A program made the position numbers and the translations under genes. Under the pieces are notes generated by a model. It saw only the letters and a list, made by a program, of their open reading frames with translations, was not told where the DNA came from and ran no database searches. From Opimibacter sp041746735 (GTDB taxonomy: Bacteria; Bacteroidota; Bacteroidia; Chitinophagales; Saprospiraceae), in assembly GCA_041746735.1 (NCBI GenBank), contig JBGTGP010000032.1:234545-298544 (forward strand): DNA of 64,000 bases. Reading direction: 5' to 3'. Positions 35,991 through 43,630 of the stretch are shown here, in pieces (within the stretch, counting starts at the first letter, position 1; every line of letters begins with the position of its first letter).

Positions 35991-36366
35991 TCCTACTTAT
36001 GGGAAGTTTGCAACTTCACTTAAACCACTAATGTAAAGTTGGGCCAGTAATGGTGGTTTCGTCTCCACTCATTTCGGTTCCGCTCCCCAACAAGTCTCGT
36101 GCTTTCCGCCTCGCAGTCAGCATCTTCGCTGCGCTTAGATCTGGCATACAAAAAAAAAGCATCTTCTACGCTGGAAACTGTTCCATCCGGCAGCATCCAA
36201 TCTGGCATCTGGCATCTGCTGTTCTGGCATCTAAATACAGTAACTGGCATCTGGCATCTGCTGTTCTGGCATCTAACATCTCAAAAACGAAACAGGACAG
36301 GACCCGGAGACTTTTCAGTCACCCCGCCAAATCAGAAGCCCCCAAAAAATATCGTTCCGTAGAGAT
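35991..36366. other. Gene-free region with TCTGGCATC repeats
   Basis: A 33-bp segment beginning CTGGCATCTGGCATCTGCTG occurs twice without change, at 36202-36234 and 36244-36276 (period 42). Just upstream, GCTTTCCGCCTCGCAGTC and TTCGCTGCGCTT (about 36100-36140) resemble sequence at 41705-41745. I see no gene, RNA or promoter here. Confidence 0.85.
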
Positions 36367-38250
36367 CTACGCCTTGGATTTTCCCCGTGCCATTTCAATC
36401 ATCGCCTTGAGTTCCTTCACCAGCTCTTCGTTATTACCGCTATACCCTACTGAGGTAAAGCGGATTTTCTGATCCGGTCCGATGATAAATTTGGTCGGAA
36501 TACCTTCTACCTTATATTCAGCGACGACTTTGTTTTCACGATCCATCAGGACATGAAAGGTATAGGCATGGTCGGTGATAAACTTGGAGACTTTCGCCTC
36601 GACATTCTCCCCTCCTTCCCAGGTATCGATAAAAAGAAATGCGACATCCTCATCACCGGCATAATCATTTACGGCCTGCTGCATGCCCGGGAAACTGGCT
36701 TTACAGGGGCCACACCAGGTCGCCCAGAAATCCAGCACCACGGTCTTCCCTTTGTAATCCTCCAGCGACACTTCCTTACCGGCCAGATCTTTGAGGGTAA
36801 ATCCTGCCGCTTTCTTATCCTGCCATTTCTTACCCACTTTTTCCATCAGTTGCGCATTGGCCCTCTCTTCTATATGCTGCACATAGCTGGCGTATAGTTC
36901 ATCCTGCTTCCGCTGTGAGGTCCAATAGGTGCGGTGCATATCGCGTACTTTCTCAGAGGCTTTTCCAGACACCATGATCCGGTCCATAAAAGTTTCGAAC
37001 TCCGCTGTTCGTCCGGCTTTTTCCAGAAAAATGGCATAGCGTTCATTCATTTCAAAATCCGCATACTTGCTTTGTTGCACAGCAAAAGCCTGGTGGTCGA
37101 TGGCTTCATTGTACTGGCCTTTCTTGAAAAGAATTAATGCATACGTATCGCCATACATACCTTTTGCATAATCCATGTTGCGGTCCAACTCTTTCCGTGT
37201 GGTACCGGGAGGTGTAGAGGTATTGGCGGCGAGGAGTTGAAGCGATTGCGCGGATAGCTCCGCTGCTACTGCCAGATGCGGGGCGGGGGCTTCGATAGAC
37301 TCTCCACTCAACGTCCACGCGTATTGGTTACAGACTCTGGCCCGCACTAAGGGGTCATGGATCTCCATGATGTATTTCTTTGCGGCGTCCCAGTCCTCCA
37401 GTTTGGCATAGTGCTGCACGATCGTGGAGGTCATCTGATCGAGCATCGGAGTATTGTCGGTCGTGATGCCAAAACGGTCTTTCACTTCCTGCCGAAGGGC
37501 TAGTTTCTCTTCAATCGTGCCACTGCTTCTGAACTTTGCCATGACCGTTTCCTGCAGGAGGCTATTGCGGGGAAAAGCAGTATTGACCTGTTCTTTCAAC
37601 TCCGTATGCAGCACTGTATCGCCCAGGAAGAGTGCAGCACGTACGGCATGGACCATCAGGGCTTCCTGTGTCTTGGCTGTTTGGGGCGGAATCTGTCTTA
37701 TCCAGGTCAGGATCCGATCCACATCCGGAGTTGAACCGGCGCCTTTCGCATGCGCATAATAGGCCCGGAAGACATCAGGCTCTTCCATCCATGCAGGATA
37801 CGCTTCGATCGCCTCCCGCAGGAGTGCCACAGCAACAGTATCATTGCGTGTCATCCCGAGTGTCCGGGCGTACGCTCCCATCGACAGAGCGCGCTCGACC
37901 TGACCGGATTTGGGGAGGCATTTGGTATTTCGAACTGACTGCTCATCAGCGGTGATGATACTGCCTGACTCCGATCGCAGTACCACGCGAACCCAACTGG
38001 CGTGATCCGGTACTGTCAATACGGCATGTATCTGATTCGGATGATTGGAGGGTAACATGCCCACATCACTTGATACCAGTTTTGTACCTTCAAAACAATA
38101 CGATACCAGGTAGACTGGCTCATCGGTCGGCACATCCTGAATATGGACCATCACATTTTCACCAGCTACGGGCGTTTGATCCCATAACCAGGTTTGTGCG
38201 GATACCTGAAATATCGCCGACAGGACGATCAGCAAGGAAAGGGTTCTCAT
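36367..38250 (-). CDS. TlpA-like thiol-disulfide oxidoreductase, secreted, with long N-terminal domain
   Basis: A 627-aa protein. The ATG at 38250 begins a signal peptide (MRTLSLLIVLSAIFQVSAQ); the 10 extra residues from 38280 are poor. Residues 20-440 are a beta-sandwich followed by TPR-like helices. The last 150 residues are a thioredoxin fold with FWATWCGPC (Cys513 and Cys516) and the cis-proline loop EGIPTKFII. This is the usual build of Bacteroidota TlpA/AhpC-TSA proteins, which reduce or form disulfides on periplasmic partners. The partner is not identifiable. It is followed by hairpin repeats, not by a co-directional gene within 80 bp. Confidence 0.88.
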   Translation of the reverse strand: MRTLSLLIVLSAIFQVSAQTWLWDQTPVAGENVMVHIQDVPTDEPVYLVSYCFEGTKLVSSDVGMLPSNHPNQIHAVLTVPDHASWVRVVLRSESGSIITADEQSVRNTKCLPKSGQVERALSMGAYARTLGMTRNDTVAVALLREAIEAYPAWMEEPDVFRAYYAHAKGAGSTPDVDRILTWIRQIPPQTAKTQEALMVHAVRAALFLGDTVLHTELKEQVNTAFPRNSLLQETVMAKFRSSGTIEEKLALRQEVKDRFGITTDNTPMLDQMTSTIVQHYAKLEDWDAAKKYIMEIHDPLVRARVCNQYAWTLSGESIEAPAPHLAVAAELSAQSLQLLAANTSTPPGTTRKELDRNMDYAKGMYGDTYALILFKKGQYNEAIDHQAFAVQQSKYADFEMNERYAIFLEKAGRTAEFETFMDRIMVSGKASEKVRDMHRTYWTSQRKQDELYASYVQHIEERANAQLMEKVGKKWQDKKAAGFTLKDLAGKEVSLEDYKGKTVVLDFWATWCGPCKASFPGMQQAVNDYAGDEDVAFLFIDTWEGGENVEAKVSKFITDHAYTFHVLMDRENKVVAEYKVEGIPTKFIIGPDQKIRFTSVGYSGNNEELVKELKAMIEMARGKSKA

Positions 38251-38288
38251 GGTTGCTTTATTTGATTTAAAGATACGCATTCCGTAAT

Positions 38289-38368
38289 AGATACGCCAAA
38301 TATGGCGTATCTACATTTACCTTTTACCCTTTACCTTTTACCACTGATACGCCATTTTATGGCGTATC
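38289..38368. repeat. Two GATACGCCA hairpins with a TTTACC tract between
   Basis: AGATACGCCA (38289-38298) pairs with TGGCGTATCT (38303-38312), and GATACGCCA (38346-38354) pairs with TGGCGTATC (38360-38368). Between them lies TTTACC/CCTTTTA tract sequence. A third, slightly worn copy with the same flanking tract is at 63958-64000. The second hairpin ends at the stop codon of the permease gene. Confidence 0.9.
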
Positions 38369-39702
38369 TACTCATTATATCTTAGCCACTTGAACATCTC
38401 GCGCAACGTGATTTTTTTACCGTACATCAATATACCGACCCGATAGATTCGGCTGGTCAGCCAGATAAAAAACCATACGGTCGCCAGCATCAGTACAATA
38501 GACAGCAAGAGCTGCCACCAGGGCGGATCAAACGCCAGTCGTGCCGGCATGATGATAGGTGAAAAGAGCGGAAACAATGAAGCAAACACCGCCAGTTTTC
38601 CGTTTGGATTGGATAAGACCGGAAACAGCATATAGAAGGCGATCAACACCACAAACACAATCGGGAGCATGAGCTGTTGCCCCTCGCCCATGTCTTCGTT
38701 GATCGCCGACCCCATCGCCGCAAAGAGTGAACTATAGATAAAATAACCTCCGAGAAAGAAGATGATAAACACCGGCAGTATGAGCCACCATTTGAGATCA
38801 AAGATGGCCTGTATGATCTGCTGACCTGTAAAACCGTCCAGCGACTGCTGGTCAAACTGCGTTACATTTCCCATGCCAGACATCTGCGGATTTTCCACGC
38901 CAGGAAGGAACGCCGCCGCCACAGTGAGCACGATAGGAATCAATACAGCCCACAAGGCCAACTGCGTCAAGCCTACACCTCCTACACCAATGAGTTTGCC
39001 CATCATCAATTGGATCGGCCGTACAGAACTCACCATCACCTCCACGATACGGCTGAGTTTTTCCTCCATCACACTGCGCATGACCATACTGCCATAGATA
39101 AAGATGACCAGGTACATCATAAATCCCATGATGCCACCCAGCGCAGTACCAATGATGATATTGAGTTTGCCGGTGTTGGCAGAACTGGCAGGATCACCGG
39201 GATCCAACCGTCCGTTTTCAAGGCTGACATCGGCGCGGAATGATTCGAGTAGCTGGCGATCTATATTGGACCGGCGCATACGGTAGGTTTCGATCTGATC
39301 ACTGAGCCGGGATTCGATCGATTCCAGAAGCACCAGCGATGGTTTCTCCTTACTGAAATACGAAGCCTGAATTTTCATGGCAGCGGTATCCCGCAGAGGG
39401 GGTATGTACACTAAAATATCATACCCCAGCGAACCATAATCTTCTCGCAAAACAGACAACTCCCGGTCTGAAAAATCATAGGGAAAATTTTTATCCTCCG
39501 TAGCCATCTCCCGGATAATGCCGGTATCATCCCGCAACACGACCCGTTGACTGTTCTTACTTCCGGCATTCATAATGATGCCGATCAGTATCGTAAACAA
39601 AGCGATGCCGATGGGGGTAAGCAAGGTGACCAGAATAAAGGATTTTTTCTGCACCCGGCTGAGATATTCCCGGCGCGCGACGATCCAGATTTTATTACTC
39701 AT
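38368..39702 (-). CDS. ABC transporter permease (NatB-like, ABC-2 family)
   Basis: A 444-aa membrane protein with one N-terminal helix (ILVTLLTPIGIALFTILIGII), a large extracytoplasmic region (about residues 45-180), then five or six helices. MVMRSVMEEKLSRIVEVMVSSV is the cytoplasmic coupling segment characteristic of NatB-type permeases. It works with the ATPase encoded just upstream (8-bp overlap), exporting an ion or small molecule; NatAB of Bacillus extrudes sodium, but the substrate here is not known. Confidence 0.9.
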   Translation of the reverse strand: MSNKIWIVARREYLSRVQKKSFILVTLLTPIGIALFTILIGIIMNAGSKNSQRVVLRDDTGIIREMATEDKNFPYDFSDRELSVLREDYGSLGYDILVYIPPLRDTAAMKIQASYFSKEKPSLVLLESIESRLSDQIETYRMRRSNIDRQLLESFRADVSLENGRLDPGDPASSANTGKLNIIIGTALGGIMGFMMYLVIFIYGSMVMRSVMEEKLSRIVEVMVSSVRPIQLMMGKLIGVGGVGLTQLALWAVLIPIVLTVAAAFLPGVENPQMSGMGNVTQFDQQSLDGFTGQQIIQAIFDLKWWLILPVFIIFFLGGYFIYSSLFAAMGSAINEDMGEGQQLMLPIVFVVLIAFYMLFPVLSNPNGKLAVFASLFPLFSPIIMPARLAFDPPWWQLLLSIVLMLATVWFFIWLTSRIYRVGILMYGKKITLREMFKWLRYNE

Positions 39703-40600
39703 GGCTGATCCCCTTTACCTGATGAATAAAAATTTCATTGATCGACGGCAGGATCTCCCGGAATCCATGGATCTCGCAGCCCGCCTGCATGAGATAGCGC
39801 AACAGATGATTCGGACTCTCCATCGTGGGAACCCTGAACGTGGCATATAGCTGATCCGTTTTCACCAATTCGATCCCTTCCCCAAACGTTTCAGGGAGCC
39901 GGCCGGCAAACTGTACCTCATAGAGGTTCTCTTTATATTGGTTGCGAATGGCTTGCACATTCCCTTCCAGGATATTGCGACCATGATGGATCAGGATGAT
40001 ATTCTCGCACATCTCCTCGACCTGCTCCATGCGATGTGTGGAAAAAAGAATCGTAACACCCTCGTCCCGCAGGCGGAAGATCTCATCCTGTATGAGGCTT
40101 GTATTGATGGGATCCAGGCCCGTAAAAGGCTCGTCCAGAATAATGAGGGCAGGATCGTGAACTATCGTGGCGATAAACTGGATCTTCTGTTGCATGCCTT
40201 TGGAGAGTTCTTCAATCTTTTTGTTCCACCAACCGAGTGCTTCAAAGCGGTCGAGCATGGCTTTGCTTTTGGTCGTGGCATCCTGCGTGGAGAGTCCTTT
40301 GAGGCGGGCGAGGTATACCAGATGTTCTCCGACCTTCATCTTTCGGTAGAGGCCACGCTCTTCGGGGAGATATCCCATACGGGACGGATGGGAGCGGTTG
40401 AGTTTTTCATTTTGAAAATACACCTGTCCACTGTCAGGGCCGGTAATCGTGGTGATGATCCGGATGGTGGAGGTCTTACCCGCCCCATTGGGACCCAGCA
40501 TACCAAAGATAGTGCCCGGCTGCACCTCAAAACTGACATTGTCCACCGCGAGATGGTCCTTGTAGCGCTTGGTGACATTTTCAAGTCGGAGTATAGGCAT
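39695..40600 (-). CDS. ABC transporter ATP-binding protein (NatA-like)
   Basis: A 301-aa ATPase. Walker A is GPNGAGKT (residues 36-43), the signature is LSKGMQQKIQ, Walker B LIILDEPFTGLDP, and the H-loop is FSTHRMEQ. A DUF4162-type C-terminal extension of about 80 residues, usual in NatA and multidrug exporters, ends the protein. It overlaps the permease gene by 8 bp, so the pair is translated together. Confidence 0.94.
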   Translation of the reverse strand: MPILRLENVTKRYKDHLAVDNVSFEVQPGTIFGMLGPNGAGKTSTIRIITTITGPDSGQVYFQNEKLNRSHPSRMGYLPEERGLYRKMKVGEHLVYLARLKGLSTQDATTKSKAMLDRFEALGWWNKKIEELSKGMQQKIQFIATIVHDPALIILDEPFTGLDPINTSLIQDEIFRLRDEGVTILFSTHRMEQVEEMCENIILIHHGRNILEGNVQAIRNQYKENLYEVQFAGRLPETFGEGIELVKTDQLYATFRVPTMESPNHLLRYLMQAGCEIHGFREILPSINEIFIHQVKGISHE

Positions 40601-40675
40601 GGGATGGCAAAGATGATGATTTTGAAGGAAGTGGATTTCCGATGCGAATAGACTATACTTTATGTCGTAGGAAGG

Positions 40676-41011
40676 TTATTCCGGAGCGAGTTCAACCATC
40701 AGCCCTTCGATCCGCTCATCCACCCGGATCTGACAACAAAGCCGGCTGTTGTATGCTGTCGATACCAGTTGGTCCAACATTTCCTCCTCCTCGTCTGATC
40801 GTACACCCAACTCATGATCGCTCAGGATATAGATATGGCAACTGCCGCACAATGCCATACCGCCGCAGGTGCCGAGGATGGGGAGATCATTGGCTTTACA
40901 GGCTTCCATGAGATTGAGCCCAATGTCCGGCGGGATCGCCAGATGATGGACCCGCTCATCGCGATCCAGCACATCGATGTGTACCAAGGTCTCTTGCTGA
41001 ATTTTTTTCAA
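40676..41011 (-). CDS. [2Fe-2S] ferredoxin, adrenodoxin type
   Basis: A protein of about 111 aa. Cluster ligands are Cys49, Cys55, Cys58 (TCGGMALCGSC) and Cys93 in SRLCCQI; an extra Cys lies beside the last ligand. There is no ATG: the frame opens at a TTG at 41035, but that codon lies inside a TATTTTTG promoter box (41040-41033), so I take the TTG at 41011. The protein ends VELAPE. It carries single electrons to an unknown oxidoreductase; it may serve cluster assembly, but no isc or suf gene is near. The start of the 58-bp repeat array 2 is directly upstream. Confidence 0.85.
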   Translation of the reverse strand: MKKIQQETLVHIDVLDRDERVHHLAIPPDIGLNLMEACKANDLPILGTCGGMALCGSCHIYILSDHELGVRSDEEEEMLDQLVSTAYNSRLCCQIRVDERIEGLMVELAPE

Positions 41012-41032
41012 CTGATTTGTTTGTTGACAGGA

Positions 41033-41040
41033 CAAAAATA
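41033..41040 (-). promoter_or_regulatory. -7 element (TATTTTTG) of the ferredoxin gene
   Basis: Minus-strand TATTTTTG, 22 nt before the TTG at 41011. A matching TTG about 20 nt further upstream is missing, so the promoter is only half supported. It overlaps the first possible TTG start, which argues for the shorter protein. Confidence 0.4.
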
Positions 41041-41067
41041 GGGAAATGGAGGGTTTGGTGAGTGGTG

Positions 41068-41245
41068 AGTAGGGTGCTTCGACCCGCTTGACACATCCTC
41101 GTGCTACAACTCAGCAACCGTGGTGAGTGGGGTGCTTCGACCCGCTTGACACATCCTCGTGCTACAGCTCAGCAACCGTAGTGAGTGGGGTGCTTCGACC
41201 CGCTTGACACATCCTCGTGCTACAGCTCAGCAACCGTGGTGAGTG
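41068..41245. repeat. 58-bp tandem repeat, three copies (array 2)
   Basis: GCTTCGACC cores begin at 41076, 41134 and 41192 (period 58), identical in unit and orientation to the array after purM apart from a few changes (for example GCTACAACTC in the first copy). Confidence 0.95.
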
Positions 41246-41865
41246 GTGAGTGGTGTGCTCTCATGATATAGGTTGACAACTGATCCCACTTAAGCCTGAA
41301 GGGCTTACACTCCTATAACCCCGGGTCGCACCCGGGGTATATGCACCACCCCTGGGCTCCGACCCTGAATGGGTCGCACATGAACCCCTTTCCTCTTCTG
41401 CCCCCAACCCCTGCGTCACTCCCTCTCGCTAGGCAATACTCGTGAACGCCGGGGCGTCCTAAATGCAACCTAACCCGCACCATAGCACAATCATAAAAAA
41501 ATCCCTTCGATGAGTGCCAGACTCTGTCGGCCAAAATTGTCTGAGCAACCAGAAGACCTGTTTCGAAGAAGTTGAGAAATTGAGAAGTTGAAGGGTTAAG
41601 GAGTTGGGAAAAGGTCGCCCAATCGATCAGGGTATAATCATGTGAAATAGTTACGATTTAATCTGGCATCTGGCATCTTCTGCTCTGGCATCTCATAAAG
41701 ATTTGGCTTTCCGCCTTGCGGTCGGCATCTCTGCTGCGCTTCGACTGGCATCCCACGCATTAAAATATTCCAACACTAATGTTATTTCCCATAACTTAGT
41801 CTACACAATCCGTACCATCAAATCTGGAACATTAAAAAATAGTAAACATTATAATTTCTAAGCCC
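41246..41865. other. Gene-free repeat-rich region before the Cys-rich lipoprotein gene
   Basis: It holds a TAAGCC/GGCTTA hairpin (41291-41307), a CCCCGGGT/ACCCGGGG hairpin (41319-41337), GTTGAGAA-type repeats near 41570-41610, and TCTGGCATC repeats with GCTTTCCGCCTTGCGGTC near 41660-41755. Only very short ORFs are present; I see no convincing gene or RNA. Confidence 0.8.
41769..41812 (+). repeat. 44-bp direct repeat, left copy
   Basis: It begins TCCAACACTAATGTTATTTC and ends CAATCCG. It matches 42715-42758 at 43 of 44 positions. Internally ACTAATGTTAT and ATAACTTAGT form an imperfect inverted repeat around TTTCCC. The two copies bracket the Cys-rich lipoprotein gene. Confidence 0.93.
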
Positions 41866-42546
41866 ATGAAAATTCGAATTTTTTATTCTTATATAGTGCT
41901 GATACTATTCTCATGCAGCAAAGAAAATGCCACACATGATCAAGGCATTCAGCAACCCCTTGTCTTTAGTTCCAACACGCCGAGTTCGAAAATAAACAGC
42001 ACCATCAGCCTGGTGTATGAAAAAGACAAAGTCATTGTAACCAGAACAGAAGATAAAATGATCGCTGGAGCACCGCATAACAGACTCTACCTGGCGGCTC
42101 CAGTTTCTGTCACAGATGATCTGCTGGTACGACCTGGTGCCAACAAAGACAAACTTTGGTTTGTACCCTTCTTTGTTGGAGCTGCGCCCCGGGAAATCAC
42201 TCAAAGGCAATGTATAAAGTACATATGTGCTTGTGGTGGTTTTCCGGGACAACATCAATCCGGATGTTGCAGTACACAGGATCAGATGACCTACATCGAG
42301 TGTGTCCAGAGCAGTTGCGATGTCATGTGTGCCTCATCATGTCTGGGCTATGCGGTATATGTTGATTGTTCGACCCAAAACGCCATTGAATGGTATTCAG
42401 GTGGAGTGATCATTGAAGCCAACCGTATTGAAATCATTGATCCCGCGTGGGTCAAGTTAAACCCCGATCCTCCGATTATCCTAACCGTTCCGGCGGGTGA
42501 GGAGGTGAATATCAGTCTGAAGAATGCTGACCGCGACAGCCATTGA
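41866..42546 (+). CDS. Cysteine-rich lipoprotein, function unknown
   Basis: A 226-aa protein. The N-terminus (MKIRIFYSYIVLILFSC) is a lipoprotein signal with Cys17. A block of ten cysteines lies at residues 116, 121, 123, 134, 135, 146, 151, 155, 159 and 168, with CxC, CC and CxxxC spacings; a disulfide-rich or metal-binding module is likely, but no family comes to mind. The C-terminal 40 residues are beta-like. It is isolated, has no recognisable promoter, and is bracketed by 44-bp direct repeats. Its last codons lie in a 25-bp tandem duplication. Confidence 0.6.
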   Translation: MKIRIFYSYIVLILFSCSKENATHDQGIQQPLVFSSNTPSSKINSTISLVYEKDKVIVTRTEDKMIAGAPHNRLYLAAPVSVTDDLLVRPGANKDKLWFVPFFVGAAPREITQRQCIKYICACGGFPGQHQSGCCSTQDQMTYIECVQSSCDVMCASSCLGYAVYVDCSTQNAIEWYSGGVIIEANRIEIIDPAWVKLNPDPPIILTVPAGEEVNISLKNADRDSH

Positions 42547-42590
42547 TCCTACATAACTTTATGGCCATTGATCCTACATAACTTTATGGT
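42541..42590. repeat. 25-bp tandem duplication over the end of the Cys-rich gene
   Basis: CATTGATCCTACATAACTTT plus ATGG occurs at 42541 and again at 42566. The first copy contains the stop codon TGA of the lipoprotein gene. Confidence 0.9.
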
Positions 42591-42668
42591 TGTTCAGCAG
42601 AAAAGGAATCACATAAGCACAGCATTTTCGTCATAGCCCGCTTCTTCATCGGAATCTCCGCTAACCCT

Positions 42669-42686
42669 ATCGAATCACTATTCGAT
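42669..42686. repeat. Perfect hairpin ATCGAAT-CACT-ATTCGAT
   Basis: Seven-base arms with a 4-nt loop, lying between the Cys-rich gene and the right copy of the 44-bp repeat. There is no T run, so it is not a typical terminator. Confidence 0.5.
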
Positions 42687-42714
42687 GTCACCAGCATTAC
42701 AGAATTAAAAAAAG

Positions 42715-42758
42715 TCCAACACTAATGTTATTTCCCATAACTTAGTCTACTCAATCCG
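42715..42758 (+). repeat. 44-bp direct repeat, right copy
   Basis: The partner of 41769-41812 with one mismatch (T at 42751). Its last seven bases, CAATCCG, also mark the left end of the region shared with the DNA in front of comM (43575). Confidence 0.93.
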
Positions 42759-42811
42759 CTCCCTCACCAGGTCGGATTGGATCATTGGTTCACCTGATTG
42801 AAAACAAATCC

Positions 42812-42970
42812 ATGCTTGCAAAAGATTTTGCGGTCAGCGTTCATGATTGGATCATGCTGGCCACCCTGTATCCGCAAGGTGCTTTTGCACTTAAGACAGG
42901 GAACAAATGCAGTACGCCTGTACCACTGAAGATATCAGTTCAGGACACCTTTAAAAACAACATGCCATGA
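42812..42970 (+). pseudogene. Short ORF carrying a duplicated 5' end of comM
   Basis: 52 codons, MLAKDFAVSVHDW at the start. The DNA around the ATG (about 42789-42840) closely matches the comM start (43608-43660): TTCACC, then TGAAAACAAATCCATGCTTG, then CAAAA, then GCGG. After about ten codons the reading leaves comM and encodes unrelated sequence ending KNNMP. It looks like a truncated comM remnant joined to foreign DNA, although the frame remains open and may be translated as a leader. Its stop overlaps the ORF6N start by ATGA. Confidence 0.55.
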
Positions 42971-43494
42971 ACCCGGATACTCCAGCTATCACTACGATAC
43001 AGCAAGCCATACTGACGATCCGGGATCAAAAAGTAATGCTTGATCGTGATCTGGCAGTGCTATATGGGGTCTCAACAAAACGGCTGAACGAGCAGGTCAA
43101 GCGAAACCGGGACAGATTTCCTGGTGATTTTATGTTCCGGCTTACAAAAGCGGAAAAAGAGCAGGTGGTCGCAATCTGCGACCACCTTGGTGCCTTGCGC
43201 TACTCCAGGACAAATCCCTTCGCCTTTACGGAACATGGGGCGGTGATGGTGGCGTCCATCCTCAGTACACCGCAGGCTGTCCAAACCAGCATATTGGTCG
43301 TCAGAGCATTTGTTCACTTCAGAGCCTTGGCGCTGACACACAAAGAGCTGACACAAAGGATCGAGGTGTTAGAAAAAAAATTTGACCGAAAATTCAGCGT
43401 CATTTTCCAAACGCTCAGGCATCTGATTGAAACACCACAACCTACCCGAAAGCCAATTGGTTTCAGACAAAAACCAATCGATCATGAAGAATAA
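42967..43494 (+). CDS. ORF6N-domain protein
   Basis: A 175-aa protein. The ORF6N domain fills residues 5-100: QQAILTIRDQKVMLDRDLAVLYGV, then TKRLNEQVKRNRDRFPGDFMF, then NPFAFTEHGAVMVASIL. A coiled helix follows (LTHKELTQRIEVLEKKFDRKF). ORF6N is a DNA-binding-like domain of the KilA-N group found in phage, island and abortive-infection-type genes as well as solitary chromosomal copies. It lies between a comM remnant and intact comM, an accessory position, and overlaps the short ORF upstream by 4 bp. Its target and role are unknown. Confidence 0.85.
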   Translation: MNPDTPAITTIQQAILTIRDQKVMLDRDLAVLYGVSTKRLNEQVKRNRDRFPGDFMFRLTKAEKEQVVAICDHLGALRYSRTNPFAFTEHGAVMVASILSTPQAVQTSILVVRAFVHFRALALTHKELTQRIEVLEKKFDRKFSVIFQTLRHLIETPQPTRKPIGFRQKPIDHEE

Positions 43495-43630
43495 ACATCC
43501 GTCACACCTGGTAGTTGAGGGGTCAGGGTACCACCTTTGGCCTCCATGACTATAGATCGGAATCCCCAACAGCCCAATCCGGTTGCGGCCGGTTGAATCT
43601 ACATTCATTCACCAAACTGAAAACAAATCC

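Noticed and set aside
36358..36371. CGTAGA-GA-TCTACG palindrome at the end of the TlpA-like gene
   Set aside because: Too short and without a T run to be a terminator, and the arms overlap the stop-codon region; probably chance.
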